From: Dromaius novaehollandiae
Lineage: Eukaryota; Chordata; Aves; Casuariiformes; Dromaiidae
Length of the DNA stretch: 64,000 nt
Assembly (NCBI RefSeq): GCF_036370855.1
Contig: NC_088099.1
Coordinates: 141,119,517 to 141,183,516 of the forward strand
Reading direction: 5' to 3'
The position numbers and the translations under genes were made by a program. Positions 28,501 to 40,600 of the stretch are shown here, in pieces. How positions within the stretch are numbered: position 1 is the first letter of the stretch; every line of letters starts with the position of its first letter. The notes under the pieces were generated by a model that was not told where the DNA came from, did no database searches, and saw only the letters and a program-made list of their open reading frames with translations.

Positions 28501-30084
28501 AGTGCCACAAATGGTGGTGACGAAAAGGTGGCAGCATGGTTGATTTTCCCCAATTTCTACTAATACCATGATTTATATTTTACATAACTAAATCACTGTG
28601 TGTGTGTTTAAGCAGAGCATGAGAAAGTTGTGTGAAGATTAACACACCAAACAAAAGAGAAAAGAGGGTTGATTATACCTTTCCTAGTACGGTTCATGCC
28701 AGTTTGCATGCTGCTACTAGCAAGTAGCTGTCCTTCTATCCAAAAGGAAAGCATAGTTCACTCTCTTAACAAAATCAAATGATGAGCAATTTTAAATACC
28801 GCCCATGGGGAACAGACCTCATGAACTACCCCCATCACTCCACTCCCACCATTCTCCTCTCTTTCTTGCAAAGAATTTTACAGCTAAGTCATGGTCTATT
28901 AATTGTCCTTACATAATGTCGCAGATAAGACGGACAGGCTCCTTAGAGTAGCTTAAAAAGGAGGCAGCAGTATAACTTAATCTAATGTATTCCTGAAATT
29001 TTTGATCAAAATTAACTCCAAAAGAGCCCCAGGAATCTCAGCGCTAACGTTATTGAGAATTGAAGGCCAATTGCAAGCTACAGAAATACCCCTATGCCAG
29101 TGTAAATACCACCAGGTCTGCCGGGAATTCTCATCATTCACTTCTTGACATCCAGCGTCAGCTGGGCTCGCACAAGACACTTTCTGCAGCGGCGTTCCTG
29201 TCGCGGATTGGCCACAGGACTTCTCACTCAGTTAAAGAAATGCAAACATAGGAGTCTACCTTTACTAACAATAACACAGCTGCGTGCTGTTAAAGCAGTT
29301 GGTGGTTAAGTAAGAAATAATAAATAACAGTATGTCCCGCCTGTTGCAGGGGAATGTGATAGCAGGGGGAGCTGGTAGAGCTGACAGCCCTCAAGAGGCT
29401 TCGTTTGTATTACCAAAGGTCAAGAATCACAGTTGCAGTTTAAAGCTTAAGTATACCAGTGTCAGTTTTTAACTGAGATCCTCTGTACCAAGAGGAAACA
29501 CTGAAGAACTAGTCAAGAGGATTTTTGCCTTCCACCATGAATACTTTCAGATTCGAGCCATAACATCACACTTGTCACAGAGTTGGGTGAAAGGGTAAAT
29601 GCTAACTTTTCTCTCCTTGGTTGAATGAGTTTGAGCTTTATGCAGAGAATATTTAAGGGATTTTTTCTGGCAGAAGACACCAAATTCAGTACCTGCCTTA
29701 CAACTTTGTTGAAAACAGTCACATTGCTCTGTAGATGAATTTGGGTCCAAAAATACATTGACAAAAACATTAGCAGAATTCCCTCTTCCTAGAGGATAGA
29801 TCCTTTGTCTCAGAACCTTTAAGGATATAGAATACAACAGAGCAGAGTGATTCTGACTGAGGCATTCAAAATATGCCAATTGCCTTAGCTAAGTAATGGA
29901 GTAAATACGAAATTGAAGTATTTGCATAATTGAAGGCATTTCCTTCAATGAATACAAAAACCTACAATAGAATACTGAAAAATTACTGAGATAGGCCAGT
30001 TTCCTCAGTTATTAGCCTGGTCCCGAATCAAAAGATTTAAAAAGAAAAAATGTTAAATACTGCATTTATTTTATATGTGAACTG

Positions 30085-30120
30085 GTTTTTTTTGTTGTTG
30101 TTTTGTTTTGTTTTGTTTTT
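30085..30120. repeat. TTG/TTTTG low-complexity tract
   Basis: T9 followed by TTG and TTTTG units, then a C run. Equivalent to (CAAAA)n on the other strand. Confidence 0.85.
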
Positions 30121-30188
30121 CCCCCTGCTATGTGTAGGCCTTTCTGTGTTTGAAGAGCTTGGAATATGCGTCCAAAAACTTTTGACAC

Positions 30189-30223
30189 TTTCTCTCTCTC
30201 TCTTTTTTTTTGGTTTGTTTTAG
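30189..30223 (+). repeat. CT/T polypyrimidine tract ending in AG
   Basis: TCTCTCTCTCTC then a T run, GGTTTGTTTTAG. It is a simple repeat, but resembles a strong 3' splice acceptor. No exon was recognised after it. Confidence 0.7.
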
Positions 30224-32128
30224 GAAAAGTTATAAGACTCGGAATATAATGACCAGTTCTGTTTTAAGTCAAATATAAATGTTCAAACAGTCAACAAAAT
30301 ACCTGTAGTAGGTCATTTATATGCATCAATGGATGCTACAAGGAAAAGGCACATTTGTGTCTGTGGTTGATACTCTGCGTTAAGTCAGATTTAAAACACA
30401 ACTGATAGTCTGTGAAGATAATAAAGGAGAATATCAAAGTGATGCACATCCAGTAATAACAGGAAGTAAATGCAGTTTAAACTGTTGATAAGGTGAACAC
30501 TATTATAAAAATATTCATTCAGTTCTGCTCCATAACACATACTATTGTAATGTACTTAACCAGAAGACACTGTCTCTAAAAGGAAAATTTTTTGAGAAAT
30601 AAGAATTTTGTTACTCCCACATTTATCATCTTGAAATCTGAGAAACAGAGCTAACTGCATGTTATCTGTTTAAGAAAAAAATAAAAATAAAGGAACTGAA
30701 AGCCATAATACATGGGAACATTGCCATATTAATACTATGAAGGTGATGATTTTGGTAACACTACTTACTTCTGGTTTTACAGCATCTTTTGTCTTTGTTT
30801 CATCTGTGTTAATTTTCTTTTTTAACTTATTTCTTTCTTGTAGGTTTGATACACATTTATCATCTATCATATTACAGCTGCATGTCTGATTTCAGATTCT
30901 CCTGTTCTGGTGTGGCTTCTGCCCCTCTCATATTGCAAAGTTACGTGAAGATTTTAAATTCCTCGTATTCAATGTTATGCTCAGGGACAAGGTTTGGTAA
31001 CAGCCAATAAGTTCATAGTCTCAAAGCCATAAAACTTTTTTGGTAGACTATAAACTAAGATACATCAGCAAATTGGAACCATGAAATTAAATTCTCATAG
31101 AATAATATTAAATCATTTTATGAAAAAAGCAGTATCATTTCGTGATGAAGTGATATCATAATCGTCAATGGCAACATATTTGCAGGTATCTTTTGACATA
31201 TTTGCAGATACCTTATTTACATGATCTTCAGAAATTCCTTTATCCTATAAACAGAACTGAATGCCTAATGCAAATTATTTCCTGCAAATATTTATTTACA
31301 CTGTTAAATGAGTTTGCTTCATTACTCCTTGCTCCTTGTTTCTGTTCACTGCATACAGATATTCAGATAAAAGATGTATTTATGCTTAGAGGCACAATGG
31401 GGCTAAAAGGGTATGAGCTAAAGTCCTGGGGTTTTTTTCTGTATAAATTTGATTAAACTGCATAGATTCCTTGCAGGTATTTGGGTATCTAATGGAATGT
31501 AATATGTGGAATGAAACAGGGAGACTTGCATGCAAAAATAGAAAGAGGGTGTCAAAGTGCTTCAAGGCTCTGTATCCTAAACTTAAACTTTTTCTATTAA
31601 GTGAAGGCAACTTTAGAGGAAGAATATATTCAAGACAGCAAAGAGTTTTGCTACTTCAGTAGTGGGGAGTTTAAGACATATGGACACATCTCTGCATGCA
31701 GAGTTGGGTGTCCTCAGCCCTAACAGCCAGGTCTCTCCACCAGATTACAGTGAAAAATCATGCTGAAATCTCATTTGTCTAGTTCACTTTCTACAGTGCT
31801 ATCTTCTATTGCTTGGTGGGCTTGCAGTTAACTCTATCCCACCTAGAGAGAGAGGAGTTTTTGTGCTATAATCTAAAGTTCGTTAGCTACAGGTGCACCT
31901 AATGGATGATGGGCCCTCTTCCCTTGACCCCCCAAAGTGCCCCTCCACAGCTAAAGATCTTTTAGCCCTGGTTCTGACTTGAGTTTCTTAGGGTTTTGTT
32001 AGGCACGTTTCCTTTAAGAAGCATAGCTGTCATAATAGTCATGGACATGGCTCTGGTCTCTCAGATAGCTGAATCCTGAAATGACACAATCAAATGCAAA
32101 TTCAGGATTCCCTTTTAATTATAATTGG

Positions 32129-32138
32129 CTATTTATAG
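32129..32138. promoter_or_regulatory. Candidate MEF2 site CTATTTATAG
   Basis: Perfect match to the MEF2 consensus YTAWWWWTAR, about 4.7 kb upstream of the ABRA start. ABRA/STARS is known as a MEF2 target in muscle. The consensus is degenerate and several matches are expected by chance in 64 kb. Confidence 0.25.
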
Positions 32139-32324
32139 GATATAAACACAAGAAACTGTAGCAACTAATGTGTAAACTGTTTGGGTTAGAAAGAATCTAG
32201 TCCAAAGGTGCAGATGTGATATACTTCTTGGAACTCAGAGACACCTGAATTAGACACAAAACTGTATAGAGAATTAAACATAGTTGCCTATTACTGCTGT
32301 TACAAGTGAAGTTTGAGGCAAACT

Positions 32325-32334
32325 CTAAATTTAA
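32325..32334. promoter_or_regulatory. Second candidate MEF2 site CTAAATTTAA
   Basis: Also fits YTAWWWWTAR and lies within 200 bp of the site at 32129. The pairing is mildly suggestive of a muscle enhancer but could be chance. Confidence 0.2.
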
Positions 32335-32787
32335 AGGAAATCCAGAAGTCTAACCAGTTGCACAGGTTTTCTGTGATCGTTGGCAATATATGTTGTTCTG
32401 ACACAACGTACTTTAACAGTTTCATGATGAATTTCTTCAGACTTTTATTGATAATGGCAGCTGGTAACACTTAGCTGTGAAACACAGATTGTTCTCATTA
32501 TTCACCACTAACTCCCGAGGAAGACAACAGCATTTTTCGTATACTTACAATTGATTGAAAATGAAATTCCTTGTTTTAAAGACATCAAGAACATTGAATA
32601 ACTTATGTACAACTATTTCTGATAGAGCAATGAATGAAGGATATGGTCCTTTTTAAAAAAATTAAGCATCCTTAGAAAAAGAAATGAAATCAATGACAAA
32701 CTGGTCCCTCAGAGACTATTAATATTCCATGGGATGGGATAGGAAATAATTGGATTTTTGAAACTGCATACGGAGAATAATCCATCT

Positions 32788-32808
32788 GGGGGTGGGGTAG
32801 GGGGAGGG
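32788..32808 (+). repeat. G-quadruplex-forming tract
   Basis: GGGGG T GGGG TA GGGGG A GGG: four runs of three or more G with 1-2 base loops, the canonical G4 pattern. Confidence 0.75.
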
Positions 32809-34439
32809 TGGTGGAAATAAATAAGTAAACAAACAAGAAAAGCTAACATTAGCAAAGTCTCAGTTAGTCCCTCATAACTTTGGGTTCAGGAAGTCAGAGA
32901 TATTAAGTGAAATGCAGCAATCCAAAACCAGTAACAAGGTTCTAGGAACATGAGCAGATTTGTCTCAAGACATCAGAGTTTAAATCCCAGGAGAACATGC
33001 AGCTAGGGTCAAAGAGAAGGGAGTTTACAACTTTCAAATATAAGTGTGTCAATCCCACTCATCTATTTGCCTTCTCCAGTTGCTACTCCTCCCCAGACAC
33101 CTTCTGCAAACTACTTCTCAACTCTAACTTCCAGCAGAGTTTCTGAACTTTAGAAAGTCCACAACATAGCAAGGCTTGGTGAGGGTGACTATGCATCGGA
33201 GCATTCCTTTTGAGGTATAAAAGACACGTGGAAAATGTGGTCCAGGCTCAGTCAGCCTAAATCACATCAGTATCCCAGTGGCTTCTGATACCCCATCAGT
33301 ACCTGTGGGCTTCTAGAAGAGCTAGCAGGAAGGTTAAGCAAAGATGTTTAGGTATAGCATAGGCCATTTCAAACTAAGCCCATCAGTCCACTAAGAATAC
33401 AAATTAAATACAATTAAAGTAATAATTTTTTACTATTACTGCAGTAAAAATTAAGTAAGGGATCAACATAATCCTTAAAGTATGAATCTAACTGGATGAC
33501 TGAATCATTATTTTTACTTTTCTCATGATTAACTTCTCACCAGCAACCTAAGCACATAAAGTCAGTCACCATTCAATACTTTCAAAGCCACACTGATGTA
33601 CATCCTAAAATTGAGTGTAAGTTTAGTCATCCTAAAATTAATCATCAAAAATTTAGTCATCTGTAGAATAATTACATTAGCTTTACTAAATACTTTGGAC
33701 AAGACTAAGATATTATAACATGAGCTTAAAACAGCAAGCACTTTAAATGAAACATTGTTTAAAATATTACTGTGCAAAATGGATTTAATAGTAGATTATA
33801 ACCATAATCTTGGTGTTCACCAGTTTTATTAGTTTGTGACTTGTGACATATTTGTTGTTATGCATCTAAACTAGGTAATTATTAAGTTTTTGGGATAATG
33901 ACCCATACACCAAGGTCAGGCCCATCAATAAAAAGCAATTTTTTTAAAAGCTATTTGAAATGAGCTTCTTCAAAAGCATGATTTTTAGTACTATGAATTT
34001 CAATACAACTACTTGCAAAGTCTCAGAGCATCAGAGTAAAAGTGTCCAAGAACCTCAACAGTAATTACAGTAATAAACTTAGCCAAACCCTTCGTAATAA
34101 GGAGCAAGTTACAGACAATTCGATTTGACAAATTACATTAAACCAATCTTATTTTCTTTTACAAAGTAACAGTCTTTGAAGATGGGCAGGAGTAGCAGAT
34201 ATTATATATCTTCATATTGGTCAGGTTTTTGTTTTTATCTGATATGGAAAATTTATTGCATTAGTGCAAAACAATAGTGGAATAGTGTAAAACCACTCTG
34301 ATAAAATAGCTCTCTGTCAAACTGGATGAGCTTACTACATAGGGTAAGGGATCTACCTTATGCTTACCTGTATTTTCATTCATGATTCCAAAGGTGGAAT
34401 AAACAGTGCATTTATGATATTTGAATCAAGTTGCAAGAA

Positions 34440-34870
34440 CACTGGAACAGGGATTAAAAGTCAGATTGATCATAACAAATTGAGAAAGTGATCTGAACAA
34501 CGTAGAATGAAATTTAATAACAACAATGGCTGCTTACACAGAATATTCAACTCTAAATACAGACAGCCATTTAGCAGGAAAGCATCTGGAAGCTTTGGGA
34601 GTTAGAAGTGGAATATGAAACAGGAGCAGCACATGCAAGACACATCTGTTGCCTTTACTCTGTAAGGATGAGCTTAACCTGGAAAATCAAGTTTTGGACA
34701 CCACACTTGAAAATATGGACCACGTCTAGGGAATCCAGAAGAAAAGCAAAAAGGATGATTACTGATCATGAAAACACAAGAAAAGATTGGAAGAAGCAGG
34801 GATGTTTAGAAGACCGAGGAGGGATAGAGCACTCTCCATTTAGAAAGGCTGCCTCCAAAACAGTAGGATT
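34440..34870 (+). mobile_element. Old CR1-type LINE fragment, sense orientation
   Basis: The sequence follows the CR1 reverse-transcriptase 3' region. Landmarks are GAGAAAGTGATCTGAACAAC, AGAATGAAATTTAATAACAA, TCTGGAAGCTTTGGGAGTTA, AGTTTTGGACACCACACTTG, GAATCCAGAAGAAAAGCAAA and AGATTGGAAGAAGCAGGGAT. The copy is heavily diverged with broken frames. It sits about 2 kb upstream of ABRA. The edges are approximate. Confidence 0.75.
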
Positions 34871-36048
34871 TGTCTGCTCCCAGCAGTGATAGAGGCTTGA
34901 AGCGCTGTGATAGAGTTTTTTTTACTTGAGCTTCATTGCACACTTTCCTCCCTGGCCTCTTATTTTAGATGTAGCTTCCAACTCATTCCTGAGGCCTTGG
35001 CCAACCTTATACTTAAGAAATCATGGGACATGACCTAATGTGCTGGTATCACGCTGCTTACTGTACATGTGCATTATTTTCTTCTTTCACTTGTGTCTTC
35101 CTTGTGTATTAGGTAATATTGATCGCTCTGTGTGTATGCATGCCTGCAAATACATATCTTTTAACACAAGAAGCTCCAACTCTTACCGGGATTTAAGCAT
35201 GACCAAAATAAACGTGCTCTGTAACTCATGCTTCTTAATCAAATTGCATCAGTACACATCACAATACCATTTCAGAGTTATGATGCAGCTGGCAATAGTT
35301 GAGATAGTACAGTATCTTGAGGTCATACATTTCTAAAATAAACATATGAGTAAATATCAAGTAGTAACACTACCCTACATTATGCCATTAGTTTTGAAGA
35401 AGAAATGATCCCTCAGATTAATGAGGAATTCTACTCAAAAGTCAAAGGCATGATATAGTCTTACATTATTAAACAACAGCTTGATCTGATCTAACCCATT
35501 TCAATCGCCTCAGCGATTAATAAAAATAAATAAATAAAAGGCAGAGTACTAAGAAGCCATATTTATCTCTGGTACAGCTCCAGTGAAGCCAACAGAATTC
35601 CTTGAAGTTCAGTTCGCCTCAGTGTCACACGGAAAGTACTGCAGGCCATCCTGTAAACTGCAAGGTATGACTGATGGAAAAAGCAATGCTATTTTCCTTT
35701 CCTATTTAGGAAACATTATACTAAGAAATAAGATACTACAGAATTGTATCTCCAAAAATGTCTGTTTATTATTATATAACAATAGATATATCAGTTCACC
35801 AAACAATTTTACAAATCCAAATAAGACCACCCACCTGCAAGTCTTCCAGAACTAAGAAATCACAACATTTTCTTTGGAAGCTTGATTTTTCTTGTACTGT
35901 AAACCAAGTAACTACTAAGTTTTATATGCATTTTCCTTGAAAATGCAGTCAGGAATGAAATAGGCCATGCTTCACTTTCTCAAAATCCTAAATAAAATTT
36001 AGATCATCCATCCATCCACTCATCCAATCTAATCAGATTTATTAATAT

Positions 36049-36118
36049 AAAATGTATATTTAGATATACACACACACAAAATGTATATTTAGATATACAC
36101 ACATATATTCACACACAC
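36049..36118. repeat. 29-bp tandem duplication with CA tail
   Basis: The core AATGTATATTTAGATATACA occurs twice with a 29-bp offset (core starts at 36051 and 36080), followed by CA/TA dinucleotides to about 36118. Confidence 0.85.
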
Positions 36119-36270
36119 ATGCATAAGTACCAGAGTAGAGTGATTCCCTTATTCTAAGTACTGATGTCAATTATGAAATGGTTCCTAGACCCCTAAACTA
36201 CATTCTAAATAAACAGACATAAATAGATAATGACTTAAAGAACAGAACACTTAAATACTTTTAAAAATTA

Positions 36271-36306
36271 ACCACCACCACCCCCCCACCCCCACCCCCC
36301 ACCCCG
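36271..36306. repeat. C-rich low-complexity tract upstream of ABRA
   Basis: The plus strand has ACC repeats passing into C7, C5, C6 and C4 runs. The minus strand therefore has at least four runs of four or more G, a strong G-quadruplex/i-motif candidate, about 0.5 kb upstream of the ABRA TATA-like box. Confidence 0.85.
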
Positions 36307-36797
36307 GATTTCCTTGGATATAATTTACCACAAACAATAAAAAGGAATCACCTGGAATCTTTTTAGAAAAAATGCATCTAAAATTTCTCTTTCATTGTCT
36401 ACTTCTGGATTTACACTTCATGATTAGGGCTACTTTTTACTTGTGATGATGAGCAGTCACTACTCTGAAGTTGTCAGCAACTGACAGCATTTAACATTTA
36501 GCAGTTTCTGATACTGTTCAGACTCTTTAACCCAAGTTCTACACTTCTAGAAGAACAAGACACTCACCAACAAATTGAGGACTAAGTATTCCCGGGGAAG
36601 AGGATTTACAGGAGCTGTTAATTCCCACTATTACCACTGCAGGTATATGCCACCCTGTTTACATCATGCATCATCCATCTGCTGTGATGAAATGTAACCC
36701 CGCTGTTTTAAAAAAAGAAATCCGTAACAGTGAGGATACTATATCTTTGTGAGAAGTGTTTGACATATTTTCCATGGGCACAGACTGCTCCGGCTTC

Positions 36798-36805
36798 TAT
36801 TTAAA
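36798..36805 (+). promoter_or_regulatory. ABRA: TATA-like element of the ABRA promoter
   Basis: TATTTAAA lies 91 bp upstream of the ABRA start codon. A start site about 30 bp downstream (near 36828) would give a short 5' UTR of about 60 bases. The flanking CTATTTAAAT also resembles an imperfect MEF2 site. The assignment rests on position and sequence only. Confidence 0.55.
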
Positions 36806-36828
36806 TCTCTGCAGCTCTCTTGTCTGGA

Positions 36829-36888
36829 CATTATTCACTTGAGAAGTTCAGTCACCAGGTGCTTAGCCTAAGAAGTGGAAAAGCCACA
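36829..36888 (+). other. ABRA: Predicted ABRA 5' UTR
   Basis: Short leader inferred from the TATA-like box and the first ATG. It contains no upstream ATG. Its 5' edge is an estimate. Confidence 0.45.
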
Positions 36889-37640
36889 ATGGCAGCAGAC
36901 AGCAGCACAACTCCTGAAGAAAAGCCGAGTGCTACTCCTGCGAAAAGGGCTGTCCACAAGATCCGAACAGCCAGCCTAGTTATTAGCTTGGCACGAGGCT
37001 GGCAGCAGTGGGCTAGTGACCACAACTTAAAGCAAGCACAAGAGCCCTCTGGATGGGTACCCGATAGAGAAGACTCATCAACTCAGCCACTACAAGAAAG
37101 ACCGTTTGAAAAATGGCCAATGCCATCTGTTAAGAGGCACCAAATGAAAGATGATGAAAAATCCTCAGCAAAGGAGTCAGTGACAATAAGAGATGCTGAA
37201 AAAAATTCAAGGGAGTCAGATGAAGCCCTCAAAAAGCTGAGCATAAAAAGCAAAGAGGTGACAAAAACAGTTGTAAGTAAAGCCTATGAAAGAGGAGGTG
37301 ATATTAGCCTCCTCAGTGATAGATATGAAAATGACAATAGCAGCTCAGAGATGACAAAGCTGAAAGAAGAATCAAGTACTATTGACGAAATTCTTAGTAG
37401 CAAATTATCTCCAACTATGAGGAGAAAGTGCTCAAACCTGGTGTCAGAGCTGACCAAGGGCTGGAAAGCAATGGAACAAGAGGACAAAGTCCCTAAGCAA
37501 GAGCTGCTACTTAAGTGCCACAATGACAGCATGGATACAGCAGACAGTGGCTATGGAGAAGCAGAGGACAGACTTGAGCTAGAAGATGATGACCAAGAGA
37601 AAGTGGCTGCTGTGAGGATTAAACGACCTGTGCCATCTCT
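36889..37640 (+). CDS. ABRA: ABRA coding exon 1 (residues 1-250 plus two bases of codon 251)
   Basis: 752 coding bases. The exon ends ...CCA TCT CT followed by a consensus donor GTAAGT at 37641-37646, so intron 1 is in phase 2. The exon carries the N-terminal LARGWQQWA segment, the KTVVSKAYERGGD block and the TKGWKAMEQ segment, followed by an acidic stretch (about residues 221-238) and the basic RIKRPVPS end. The middle (about residues 55-120) is poorly conserved compared with what I recall of mammalian ABRA and is probably disordered. Confidence 0.96.
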
Positions 37641-40600
37641 GTAAGTAAAACACCTTCATTACAGTGTCATAGATGGTCAGCAGACCCTGAGACAGGTACA
37701 GGTTTCCATGAGGAAGAAGGGAAATGAGATCAGGAAAAGTCTAATTGCTAGGAAATGGCCAAAGAGAGGCTATTATCCTATGAGAAAAAAAAAAAAGAAA
37801 AAAAAAGAAAACCCAGAAAACATGCCACGTATCTCTCTGTGCTTAAGTAGTTAGAGCCAACATCATCTGGCTACAGCCTTGGATTCTATACACTATATAC
37901 ACAACAGACACAGGAAGTTATATTTGGGAAATGTTAATTATATTCAATTTTGATGCTGGTTTCATTGGTTCATCTAAATCACTGCCTACTTCTTAATATT
38001 TTAGTCCACATTTAAGATTAATAACTCTTATCAGGAGCCCAGAGCTATTCATTTATTTCAGTAAATTGCAAGTCTAAAGCACTGTACTTGAGCAAAATTT
38101 TCCAAATACTTATTCATCATTTTGCTTAATATAAATTGTGAATATCATTTGGAGCAACTTGTCCAGAATGTCCAAAATAGATATTGCAGCAATTACTCTT
38201 TTAAATACATCTTAATGAAAGCTGGGTTCACTGGTTCTCTTTGGAAGCTTTTCATGGATTTGGAATTCATCAGGTCAAAGAATGGAAACTAGCATAGGAG
38301 TCAGGACCCTAAACAAACATTATAAAGCATCCAGCCTGACTACTACATCTGAAGGACTGATCTAAAACATGCTGCTATAAATCATTTTTCAAAAGAACAT
38401 TTGAATAATAGTTTCTCTACAAGCATACTACCAACAGAAAAAGAGTATGTTAACTGAATACGTTGTTACAAATCACTTCCCAGCAAAAAGTGGAAGTTCC
38501 TGACATGTGGCAGATTTTTTAATGCCTATAATTGGTGTGAACAAAACAGAATGAGCAGAGTCTATCATTACTTACCTACACAATTATTAAAGGTTCCACT
38601 TAAAGACAGGAATTAAGTAGTAAGCAAAATCATAGCATCGGAGTTTTGAGTAGTATTTTTTTCAGTAAGAGGCTCCTGCTTGAAGATTACTGCTCAACAG
38701 CAGCTGCAAATTAAATTCAGAGTCCAGGTAGTAAACAAGTTCAATTCACCTACAGACACACAGTCCTTGGGAAATCTCCCAAAGAGCGTGGAAAAGCAAG
38801 TTCCACAGGGGATCAGCAGGGTCTGGGAGATGTTCTCCAAATTACTTCCCCAGAGATCTCTGGCAGAACCGCCTTTCCAGCCGATGGTTACCACTAGTTG
38901 CCTTGTCACTGGACTTGCCAAGGGGTAGTTGCCAAACCAATCCATGACTCTTTCCTTTTGGCGAAAGATAAAAGCATCCATACATCCAACGTGGCAAAAG
39001 GGCAACTCGTAGGCAGCCATCGTAGATGTACGCTATTTGTTCCAGCGCTGTTTTACAAAGTTTGTAATGCCCTCGAGCAGAGACAGCATAAACGAATGTG
39101 TGGTCAAATCTGAACTGTTTCTGAGTAAAACCTCATATCTAAGTTTAAAAGTGTGACGAAGGCAGCCTCTGAGGCCAGTCTTTGCTCTACCAAGGCTAAG
39201 GCACAGCACACGTTCTCTCTGCGAGCTTCACTGAGGGGGCAGAGCGGACAGCTGGGGGCTATAACTTAACCTGAGGCAGGATCCGGCACAGCTCAGCTGT
39301 CAGAGCTCATGGGGAGGGAAGTGCCTGGCACCAGCATGCTATTTCCCACCAGGAGCCATCACACAGTGGGGCCTGAACCTCTGCTGCCTTCCAGCATGTT
39401 GTCACCTGCACATATGCAATGCAAGTGCAAAGTGAGCGCAAGGCAATTTGAGATGAGAAGGCAGAATTTTTCACCGACTCAATTAGCTTGTGCGTAAGGG
39501 ACTAACAAGACAGCAGGAATCAGAGGATCAGGGCCAGTATCTTCATACCATATCCTAAACACCATTTCAGAAATGAGAAACTGGAACCAGCAGAGATGAA
39601 AATGCCAAAACAGACTTGCTGATCTATCTGCAGACAGTCAGGCAGACTATACCATTTCCATCGCTCAGGTTATACTCACTACTGATGAGTATTTACCACG
39701 AGCAGCATCCATTACTAATCATGTATTTAAAGCATATGTTTTACAACAGATATCTGAACATCCATAATTATTTCAACTCTTCAGGCTGGAGATTGGAATG
39801 ACACTTTGCTACAAAACTGACCAACCATCTCCCACAAGGAATAATCCATTAGTAGCCAAAATAAAAAGGCTCACCAGTAACTGAGAGCTTGAAAGTTTGT
39901 TCTTCATAGTTTTGGAAGAAACTGTGTTCAGTGTCCTTTGACAGAAATTAGGACCTCAAAAACAGATTTCTCAAATACAGTGGGAAAAGAAGATATATTT
40001 GCAGCAGATATTATCTGTAAATAACCTCGATTCAAACAAATTGCTTAAAAATGCTATAATAGAAACAAAATTGCTATCTTTCCACTAACCTTTACATATT
40101 TTCCCCATATATCTAATTTTAGTGCTGCTACCTAGGAAAATAGATTAGCTATATTTACTGAGGGACAAATGACTGAAATAACACCTTTTATATTACTTAC
40201 ATCTATCTCTTTCACTGAAATATGCCAGAAATAAAATATAAATAGCAGTATAAGTATGCATTTATACTGCTGTTTCAGGACTTTAAGCACTTTTTTTTTA
40301 AATTGACTCAGAATACATTTTTTCAGCCTGCTGCTTTTATGAACCTTTCAGTTTTGCTTTAACAACCATATACACATTTTTTTCTTTGAAGAAGATTAAG
40401 CCAATCTTCCATTTTCCCTCTCTATATCCCAGGAAGAGGCAGTCGTGCTAGTAATTTTTTTTCTCCTCGCATCAGCACCTTCATCCCTTCCAGCCATAAT
40501 GCTTGCTGGAATCAGGATGCTTCCTTAGTAGACTCAACATTAACTCCCACGGGCCTAAGAAATACTATTTCATTTCTGTTTAGGAGCCAAAGGTGCACAG

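Larger units (their letters stand above)
18096..34439. other. Long non-coding intergenic sequence (gene desert)
   Basis: Sixteen kilobases with simple repeats, a small hairpin (25.5 kb), a G4 tract (32.8 kb), candidate MEF2 sites and one GC-rich open stretch (19.5 kb). No exon was recognised with confidence. Distal regulatory elements are likely in such intervals but cannot be identified without comparison. Confidence 0.7.
34871..36797. other. ABRA upstream region
   Basis: Two kilobases between a CR1 relic and the ABRA promoter. Holds the 29-bp duplication and the C-rich tract. No perfect CArG box (CC(A/T)6GG) was noticed in the proximal part. Confidence 0.6.

Noticed and set aside
36820-36888. 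Upstream in-frame extension of ABRA beginning at 36820
   Set aside because: The codon at 36820 is TTG, the segment has no counterpart in ABRA, and it begins before the transcription start predicted from the TATA-like box. The ATG at 36889 has an excellent context.
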